Source of the DNA: Lepidurus packardi
Taxonomy: Eukaryota > Arthropoda > Branchiopoda > Notostraca > Triopsidae
Direction: 5' to 3'
DNA: 64,000 nt
NCBI GenBank assembly: GCA_023053545.1
Contig: JAKZAN010000004.1
Coordinates: 2,418,001 to 2,482,000, forward strand
The notes below the pieces were generated by a model. It was given only the letters and a program-made list of their open reading frames with translations. It did no database searches and was not told the DNA's origin. Position 1 is the stretch's first letter; every line of letters begins with the position of its first letter. Positions 55,873 through 64,000 of this stretch are shown piece by piece. Made by a program: the position numbers and the translations under genes.

Positions 55873-58800
55873 CTACACGTATGAAACAGCACGGTCTACT
55901 TCCATTCTAAGTTTGGGCGTTTCCTGTGACGAATTAGACAAGCTAAGAAGGGATGAGCTTAGGCTGTTTGCACCCATATGCGGGGCACGGGTACGCGGGG
56001 CGGGTACCACCGGTGCGGGTCGTACTGCAATGGGCCTGCTTGGTAAGCCCAGTTCGTTTTGTGGTGGTGCGAAAGATTTCAGACTGGGCGAATCGTTCCG
56101 TTTCTCAGAACTCGAGCTCGAGCTGGAGGACGCAATCCTAAACGGACGCAGTTTTTCTGCAAAGGGTACGTCATAGACGCGTTCCTCTCTTATTGCCCGA
56201 GCCAAACCATTCGAAGGAGGTAGAGGTGGAGGTGCTGGTACTGACCGTTTGTGTTTCTTGATCGAGTTTGGCTGACGTTCCTGAGGTAAAGCCGGCAAAG
56301 GATCGCGCCTAAAGGTCACTGGACTGCTATAGCTGGTGTTCAAGGGGTCCGACCCTTGGTAGCCCTGATCCTCGTCGTTCATAATGGCGGCAATTGCATG
56401 GGGGGTTGATCTCCTTCGCAGGTGATCGTCGTCTACTATGGATGGACTTGTAAAGACTGGGTTATCGAAGGACGTTTCGATTTTCGCTTGGTGGACGATG
56501 TCATGAACGGAGGGGTATTTGGTTTTGGTTAAGGTACCACGAGTAGACCTTCTGACAAATTCATTGTGCACTAGATTGTCTCCTGACAAGTTTACAGGCG
56601 TTTTAGAAAGTTTCTTGTCCTGTCTCAAGCACTGGACTTTGTTGAGTTGACGGCGGGTAAACTCCTCGCAGAAACAGATCATAAGTAGGAAGATTAAGAG
56701 AATTAAAAAGATGAAAATGCCAACACCTAGCAAGGACCAGAACGTCGCAGATGACAATATGGCCGGCTGCGGGTTAGGCGTGGAGGATGAGTTGTAGGGA
56801 TAAGTAGAGGACCATGGTGAGGTGCTTGGAGTGCTGACGGTTGTACCCCCGATGGCCAAGTTGACCGTATTGGAGTCCTCGCTAGGATTATGGTACGCGT
56901 CAATAGATTTGACGCGCCATTGAACCTCCAGGCCGGTCATATCAGTTGCACTGTAATTACTCTTGCAGCCCACTTTACCATTAGCGAACGTTAATACATT
57001 GTTTAGCACCAAACTAGTGGTTTGTCCAGTTGATATCGTTTGGGTGAGAACAAACGTCAGGTCTTTCACATCTAACGATTTCAAAAGCGAAGAATTGTTA
57101 AATAACTAGAGGTTTTAATTTCGGGAAACTCATTAAAATTTACCAACAGTGGCTGTTCCATAGTCATCTTTCGGAAGTGTCCATTGAAATGTTATAATTG
57201 CCTCTTCGTAATCGATACCTACGATAGTAAGGTCGCGAATCGGGGCTGGAGGAAAGAAGTCCCCAACAGCTTCCCCACGTGTTGGTCGGATTGCCACGCC
57301 GTAAACGATTCTCGTTATATTTGCGGTGTTGTTTGGAATTCCGTTTGGGATCTGAACAGTACTACCAGCAAGTGCACGGTTTACTGCTAGGCCGCCTAAA
57401 CACAGTTACGCTGGTACTTTACATGTTTGAAGGCTTCTAAATTTAACTGTACTACTTGTGGTAAATGAGAAGGAAGTTGTTATAACTTTTACAACAATGG
57501 CGTTCAAGTTGCTGAAAGCTACGAACATAATATCCGATGGTGGTATCACACCAGAGTATATTCCATCGCCTCGTGTAAGGTCTATTACTGCAAAAAAAAA
57601 TAGCTTTTAATGTTTTAAAACCAGTGGAAACCTAATTGTAATTTTCAGATATTAATTTGTTAGTCTAAATGGATTCCTTTCGTCAGAAATATCAACAAGA
57701 AGTATAGAAAGTACAGTTATGGTTTACAGAAAGTACTTCGAAGTAATTACTGTAAATAGTGCGAAGTGATTTTGACAGAAATTAATTAAATATGACAATG
57801 AAATATTTTTCGTTATTAAAATTAATGTATTACTAATTTTAACGTACTTCCATCGCCTGTATCTTGCATTACAAGGTCTTTTGGAGCGTAGCCACCGTCA
57901 ACAACATAACCGCCAGAAATCTGGCAAGTAACTGTAGCTTCGTGGACAGCTTTTCCTTGATTGAGAACTTCCGCGTAAACTTTCCATGGCTTTAATTTTG
58001 GGTCAATCGCTTCACCCACAGCGTCAGTCCAAGTTCCGACAGTAACTGAGCTATTGGAAGTACTCTCTTTCCATACATCAACGTGACCTTTATTACCCTG
58101 TGAAATTCTATAGCTCCAAGTTCCAAGCTCCTTGTAGAAGAAAACAAAAAGCCATTTACTTATTAGATATAACAACTCTAAATGTTTTTGTTGTTACATA
58201 CGTTTGACTTCAATACGTCAGCTAGTAGAAATTCTGTTTCGTTCGTGGCGGGAAGCTTTAAACCGTTAGGGCTTATTAGTGTTATTTGAAGAGCTGTCGT
58301 CACTTGTTGCGGGAAGAACGTAAACATTATTCGCTCTGACGTACCGTCCAGTATCTCAAACTGGCCAGTGTAGAGTGTGGCATTTATAGGTACAGTGTTT
58401 TCGTGAACCTACAACAATATGTTAACTTACTTAGCTAGTTAGAATTCAGCAATTTAAGTAACTAATGATTAGGTCATTAATCAAGCAAGTCAGTGATTTA
58501 GGTAAGATTGTACCGTACTTTCTGCCGTTTAAGGTCATATTTCGCCAGATTGTAGATTTCTTGTAGCAAACTTGATAGCCACGGAATGGGCGGAGCCGTG
58601 ATGTTTTCAATTACGTTTTTCTGCTGCAGTACGGCAAATAACCTTCCTTGTTCGGCTAACTTCCATATTTCGATAAAGGGATTCCAGACGAGCGAAATGA
58701 CAAATAATGAATCCTGTTTCAATTCCTGTAGCAGGTTTTCGTAATCGTCAGGTTTATTTGGCTGCGCTGTAATTAGTATTATGTCTTCCTGATGTATTGC

Positions 58801-60538
58801 AATCTATAGCTCATTAAACGTAAGGTTTTAAGTCTCTTTGTAAAGTATTGAAAGCAGTGCGGTACCTGTGAGGCCCATCGTAACGCGCAGGTCAATCCAG
58901 CAGTGCCGTTGGTAGTACTTATGTTTAATCTTCGAAGTTGGGCCAATTGTGTGTCCAAAATATCGGATGAACCATAAAGGAGGTCACAACTACTATCATA
59001 AGTCACGATTGTCACCCTTGACCCGGTTGGAAGAAGAACGAAGAAGTGGGACAGTGCAGATACAATAGTGTTCCTCATAGTCTAATAAAGCAATTAAATC
59101 ACTGTAATGAAAGTCCTGGTTTTGATACAATTATTGTAAATACCAGAGTTATGTAATTAGATCTGTCAATAACGATAATATAGGCGAGTGTAGGTTCCGC
59201 CAAGGCATATGTGATTGATACATTCTGAATGAAACCGGTAGGAAAAGGATTTCTATGGAATAACATATGGTAAATTGTTTAATTTGCTTACGGAAAGAAA
59301 AAAACTTACTGGAAGTCAGGATGAGAATAAATTACAGATAGAACATTCTTCCCTGAACATATGAAATTATGTTTAGTGGGGGCACGAGCATCGTGATTCA
59401 CCGAACAAAACCTAGAAACCTAAAAGAAGACCCAATTTTAAGACCTATGTATACTTTAATTCAGATTATGTTCGTACTTGAGACATCTCGTAATTGTACA
59501 TGATGGAAGACGTCGCTGTGCTGCTTAAATCTGGCTCGAAGGAACATTCTTGTCTCTCCGTGAAGTCACATTCTTTCCTGTAAGATTTAAATCCTTGATT
59601 AAGGCTCCCTTATACATATTGATGCGAACAGTCACAGATGGCACTGATTTTTGGGCGAAAGCCATGAGTGATAAAGTAAAAAAAAAAAAAGAAAGATAAC
59701 TAATTGCCGGCAAATCGTGTACGCTTGTTTTCTTATTTTGGCCAATATCCAGCTCAGGTATACAGAAGCCTTAAGCGCCAATGAACATAATTAAATCTAA
59801 TAAAGTATCAGTTAAGTACTAGTTGAGCTATTAACTCACGTGCCGTTCATCCATTTTCCTTGAACTGCGAGATTAGCACATGTACTCGGCTGGTACCCGT
59901 ACTCGGAGCCAATGTATTCATACCCTGATGGGTACATGGCATCTCCAGGTATTCCCACTTCATCGAAGACGCCATAACGTCGCTTAGCCCAATGATGAAG
60001 CATCATAATCCCCTTTTCCTCTATTTTTTTAAAAAGAATACACTTATGAAATCACATGATCTTTAATGTTTTGTTAAGTCCACCCACCTTTAGTTGTCGT
60101 ATTGGCAACTATAGTTTTGTAAGGGATGACCGTAGGTAAACCTGCTACACCACACCCTCCATACTGTTTGGTGTAAACTTGATCCCCAAACACAACATCA
60201 GTATTAGTAATTAGGAAATCGGTTTGATGAGGCCTTAATTTCGTTGTATTGGCGAAAAGAGAGCTGCAAATGACATCACTTTTCCATGTTGAAGGACCGA
60301 TGACGGTCACGTCGCTGAAATAGACGCGGGCATCTAATGCTGTCCACAAACTTTCTGAAAGTTCAGTGATAGCTTCACTTAAGGCTAGTTTGAGTTGTTG
60401 GCAATTGCTTGCAGGGACTTTTGAGTCGATAGAGACAACCAGATTAGTATAGCTGTTGTTTACCAAGTGGACGTATGAGCCAAGAATTTGATGACAATGG
60501 AAACCTAGAAACACAATGAAGAGTTTGATGGGATCCAT
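55873..60538 (-). CDS. CLCA-family (calcium-activated chloride channel regulator-like) membrane protein
   Basis: Twelve exons (60088-60538, 59840-60020, 59478-59577, 59310-59419, 59144-59252, 58866-59081, 58519-58788, 58202-58408, 57848-58130, 57423-57587, 57144-57386, 55873-57071) total 3534 nt, 1177 residues, in phase. CLCA proteins are secreted or membrane-bound metallohydrolases that regulate TMEM16 channels in vertebrates. Seen here are a signal peptide (MDPIKLFIVFLGFHCHQ), the N-terminal CLCA region with YGGCGVAGLP, a Cys-rich segment, a VWA domain (about 281-480), a beta-sandwich region (DLTRGDGIYSG) and a fibronectin-III-like segment. One membrane helix follows at about 889-912, then a roughly 265-residue cytoplasmic tail with proline-rich motifs. 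The zinc motif is HHWAK-x3-GVFDE (159-171) instead of HEWAH-x3-GVFDE, and the MIDAS reads DRSNY. Proteolysis is therefore probably lost. Confidence 0.92.
59599..59774. mobile_element. TTAA-ended short inverted-repeat element, copy 7 (CLCA intron)
   Basis: Shortest copy, 176 bp: TTAAGGCTCCCTTATAC ... GGTATACAGAAGCCTTAA, with GTCACAGATGGCACTGAT near the left end. Lies wholly in the intron between exons 2 and 3. Confidence 0.8.
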
Positions 60539-61135
60539 ATTAAACAACACTATAATTCAATTGACTTGCGAGCATTGTTAAGGAAGTTTACGTTTCTTAT
60601 CAAAACCGTTGCTATTCACTAAAAGGTTGTCAGGAGACTAGATTTTCTAATCTGGATTGATAAAAACGACTCATACAATGACATAAAAAACGTATATGGA
60701 TACCACGTAAAAAGATTTCGAAATAGATAACGTTAAATTAATTCCAGAAGTCGTTATCGAAACAGCTTAGCAAATAACAGTTTTAGTGTTCTCAAAGCCG
60801 TGTTTTAAAGATCATAGTAATTCCACATGTCTAATTTATTCATGAATGGGAAGTTTTGGTATCACACAATAATATAAGATAAAACAAACACAACTATAAC
60901 TGTATTTTGGAACAATCTGTACCACAATTTTGCACAATCGTATTTTGGAACATTCTCAGTTGTGTTTATGCGGATATTCGAAACAATAAGTTTGAATTTA
61001 AATAAGCATCGAAATTACTGTTAAAACTAAAAAGAAAATTAATAAAAGCTTATAAGAATCTATAAAAATGTTTATTAATTTATTAGTTTTGATATACGCC
61101 AAATGAAAATGTTAAAAAAAGCAAAAGTGAAAAAG
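60539..61135. other. AT-rich spacer upstream of the CLCA gene
   Basis: No gene seen; must hold the CLCA-like promoter. Confidence 0.5.
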
Positions 61136-61208
61136 TGGAGATGCGGGGTATCGATCCCCGTGCCTCTCGCATGCTAAGCGAGCGCTCTACCATTTGAGCT
61201 ACACCCCC
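61136..61208 (-). tRNA. tRNA-Ala (anticodon AGC)
   Basis: 73-nt intronless cloverleaf. The acceptor arm GGGGGTG pairs with CATCTCC and keeps the G3:U70 wobble that marks alanine tRNAs. The D-arm region has AGCTCAAATGGTAGAGC, with A and B box consensus for RNA polymerase III. The anticodon loop reads CTTAGCATG, anticodon AGC. The T arm is CGGGG-ATCGATA-CCCCG and the discriminator base is A73. ATCGATA in the T loop is also found in other arthropod tRNA-Ala genes. A short T run for termination is visible in the flanking sequence at about 61116-61119 (AAAA on the + strand). Confidence 0.97.
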
Positions 61209-61325
61209 GTATTTATTTACGTGCCATTTGCTGATGAAATACACAGACTTTCAGTTCTAACTACGCTTGATAAGCTCCATGTAGCAAATGAAATGACACA
61301 ATAGTTTGACATGTCATAATGATAG

Positions 61326-61333
61326 TATAAAAA
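61326..61333 (+). promoter_or_regulatory. possible TATA box upstream of the IAP gene
   Basis: TATAAAAA followed about 60 bp later by GAGGTAAAG, a donor-like site. A noncoding first exon spliced to the IAP coding exon at 61889 would fit; this is inference. Confidence 0.35.
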
Positions 61334-61888
61334 GACCTAGAAGATACCTCAAGATAAATCTTATCAGTGTTGACACATATTTGAGGTAAAGTTTTCGTTG
61401 TTGAATAGGCGAACTACCGGTAAAAAAAAATTACTTTCTTTTGCGATTCATTTGTGACCTTTATTTCTGTTTTAGACCTGGCTTAGAACACGGATGTGTT
61501 ATTCAAAGCAGAATGTGATTCACTTTTACAGACATGATCGTGATATAGAAAGGTTATCGTTATATTCCAAGTGCAGGAAGTACCTAGTTTCCCCATTTCC
61601 TACGGTCATTCTTTGGCGCTGGTTGTTTTCGCTGGTTGTGACCTACTTCGGTGAGATCCTTTACTTCATTGACGTCTAAATACTCTACTGTGTTGTTTTC
61701 AGGGGGTCAGGACATAACAAAGTCAAAAGCCTGCTGCTTCAAGCTAAATTCTACTGGTTTCGCAACCTAAATTCCAAGTACAAAATAGGCACAAGCTAAA
61801 ACTATGTTACACAATTTTAAACCCTAACTGTTGTCATAGATCCTAGCCTTGTGGAACAAAATAAGCGTTCTTAGTTTAGCAGCTAGCT

Positions 61889-64000
61889 ATGGAAAATTTG
61901 GTTGATCCTAGCATTGCCTTGTCTCCATCCTATTGGCAAATCAATGACGAATTAAGGTTTGAAGCTTTAAGATTAAACACCTTTCGCAGCTGGCCAACAG
62001 AAGCCCGGATTGATCCCACTAGAGTTGCCAAAGCTGGATTTTTCTACACTGGCAAACGTAAGTCTTGTAAAGAACATAAAATATATTTTACGGGAAATAT
62101 TTCCGAAAGGAAAAGTACCTTAACAAAGATATTTAAAAGAAGCATAGCAATCATACAGTAGAACAATACAGCTGGAAATTATAAGCAAATTTTATTTATT
62201 GAATGATTCATTAATAGTCTATTAATTTTCACAAACATTAAATCAATATAATTAGCTTCATTAGTTTACTTGATATAATATCCTAATATTACTCTATGAA
62301 TATAAAATTTCGTTATAAATAATTAATACATAAATATAACATAAATTATGGTTATAATATTTCGCAATTTTCTCATTCTGTTTAATGATATTCTTAAGCG
62401 AATTAGAACTTGCATTCATCTTTATCGTGGCTTAAGCCATTACAAATTTATTTCTGTCCTAAATTGCAGAAGATGAAGTCCAGTGCTTTGCGTGCCGCGG
62501 GAAGATCCAATGCTGGAATTACGGAGACCAAGCAATGGCTCGACATCGGCAAATGAACGCTAGTTGCCCTTTCGTTCTGAACCGCTCCAGCAATGTACCC
62601 ACCACCAGCACACCTACGACTCCCTCTCAAAGTACCCCTATGGAAGTCCAGCCCCCTGGTCCCTCATCTCAGGTCTTCTCTGATTCTTTTCCTTCGCTAG
62701 GACTCCCCTACACCTCCAAGTTGCCGTATAATTCTTCTCCCACTCAAGCTAGCGAAGGCTACGGCTCTGACGAAGCTCCCAGTTCCCATGAATCTAGCCC
62801 TCGCTCTTCATCATCTGAACAAGAACCCCTCCTGCTACCATCAGCCGCTCCCACAACTTCTCTTTCGCTCCCTTTCCGCCGCGCGTACCGGAGCTTCGAG
62901 GAATGGCAAGCGTTGCTGCGCGAAGAAGTGCGTTTTCGCACGTTTGGTGATTGGACTGTCCCGTTTCTCAACCCACGGGACCTGAGCCGCTGGGGCTTTT
63001 TCTATACCGGTGTAGGCGATTCAGTCCAATGCAACTTCTGCCAAGGCGTAGTCGGAAACTGGGTCCAAGGTGACAATCCCGAGACGCGACACAGAGTTTT
63101 CAATCCGTCGTGCCCTTTAGTACTGGGTCTACCCGTGGGGAACGTCACGGCGAGCGATAGACCAACGCAGCGACAAAATTTGGACTTGCTCCCGGTCAGC
63201 CCGCGTACAGAGAACGTGTCAAGCAACGAAGAAGAGAAGTGGGAACAACTGGGCATTACGGCGTACCGGGGACCACAAAATAAGCATTTTTCGACGTATG
63301 AATCCAGACTGAGTTCTTACGAAAATTGGCCAGTTGATCGGAAACAAACCGCGGATATTATGGCTCAGTCCGGTTTCTTTTATCTAGGTTAGTATTTATC
63401 TTAGAAATTCTTCTTAGATAAAGGAAAATATAAAGAAAAAAAAATAGTAAAATATAATCGCGATTGTGTGAATATTCCTTAGGAGTCAAAGATCATGTGA
63501 AATGCTTCCATTGCAATGGAGGATTGCGCAATTGGGAGGCGAATGACGATCCTTGGGTCGAACACGCACGGTGGTTTTCACGCTGTGGGTTTCTTAGATT
63601 GGTTAGGGGCGATCAGTTCATTAAAGAATGTTTGGAAAAATTACCGCAACAAGTAAAAAATTATTTTTGAAAATTTTTTGAAAATGATTGTCACATTTGC
63701 GTATTTATTTCAAGTTGGAGAGCAAAATGCAAGACCCGCCTTCCATGTCACGTACGGCAAGTGATGGTATGCTGCGAGACATGATGACGTCCCCTGTGGT
63801 AAAGGTAAAATTGACAAGAAATATTAGTTAAAGAAAATATATATAATTATTGTGGTTAAATCTTTCCAGGCGGTTTTGGAAATGGGCATTGATTCATCCC
63901 GTATTAAGCAAGCCTTGAGGCAAAGGTTTAGTTTCACAAGCGAAGCCTTCCCTTCGGTGGAAAGCCTTCTTAAAGCTGCCTTGGGTGTACAGCACGACGA
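61889..64000 (+). CDS. Diap2: inhibitor of apoptosis, three BIRs plus UBA (runs off the right edge)
   Basis: Exons 61889-62057, 62470-63387, 63483-63652, 63715-63804 and 63870 onward join in phase. BIR1 (about residues 19-93) ends CFAC...H...C with the canonical C-x2-C-x16-H-x6-C zinc spacing (C62, C65, H82, C89). A Ser/Thr/Pro-rich linker of about 110 residues follows; BIR2 is at about 209-275 (CNFC...H...C) and BIR3 at about 335-410 (CFHC...H...C). The last exon in the window encodes a UBA-like helix set (LEMGIDSSRIKQAL). BIR-BIR-BIR-UBA is the layout of DIAP2 and cIAP1/2, which bind caspases and act in IMD/NF-kB signalling; the expected RING E3 domain lies beyond the window. The symbol is by domain layout, not alignment. 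The long linker between BIR1 and BIR2 is unusual. Confidence 0.88.

Noticed and set aside
55862..56176. Plus-strand ORFs over the last CLCA exon
   Set aside because: The minus-strand exon is a 1199-bp in-phase continuation with a membrane helix.

Overview
This window is nuclear DNA from an arthropod, most likely a crustacean with a compact genome (a branchiopod such as Daphnia would fit). The evidence is spliced genes with many introns of 50-110 bp and GT/AG borders, a cuticle-type gene, three divergent ionotropic receptors (IRs), a DIAP2-like IAP, a long intersectin and a tRNA-Ala of arthropod type. The species cannot be fixed from sequence alone. Exons were assembled by hand from splice signals and reading phase. 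For the three IRs, intersectin, the CLCA-like gene, the T-box gene and the IAP, the exon lengths add up in frame, which strongly supports the models. Exon borders could be off by a base or two.

Layout. 1-1451 (-): 5' part of a chymotrypsin-like protease, running off the left edge; 3256-3724 (-) is a dead relative. 4850-7240 (-): decayed coding fragments, including half a PHD finger, with hairpin and minisatellite repeats. 7628-24079 (-): three tandem divergent IRs, interrupted by a small cuticle-like gene (13223-13590, +) and an unrecognised 214-residue protein (15424-16068, +). 25957-27664 (+): a divergent T-box factor, tail to tail with full-length intersectin (27698-39575, -), the stop codons being only 33 bp apart. 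40747-41665 (+): a THAP protein. 42292-54018 (-): a tandem cluster of small signal-peptide proteins of a family I do not recognise (four intact, two broken), mixed with transposable elements. 55316-60538 (-): a small membrane ORF and a CLCA-family protein with altered catalytic residues. 61136-61208 (-): tRNA-Ala(AGC). 61889-64000 (+): an IAP with three BIRs and a UBA, running off the right edge.

Mobile DNA is abundant. I see a short element family with TTAA at both ends (about seven copies), a second short family with repeats resembling CAACACGTTCTCCGG (three copies), a hAT-type element with an 8-bp target duplication, a Tc1/mariner-like element, a long-TIR element at 11681, and two truncated non-LTR retrotransposons. 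Several sit in introns; one family is nested inside members of two others.

The best candidates for something undescribed are the 42-54 kb secreted-protein cluster, the two homologous in-phase exons in the intersectin C2 domain, the hAT insertion at the stop codon of a cluster gene, and the CLCA protein whose HEWAH zinc motif has become HHWAK.
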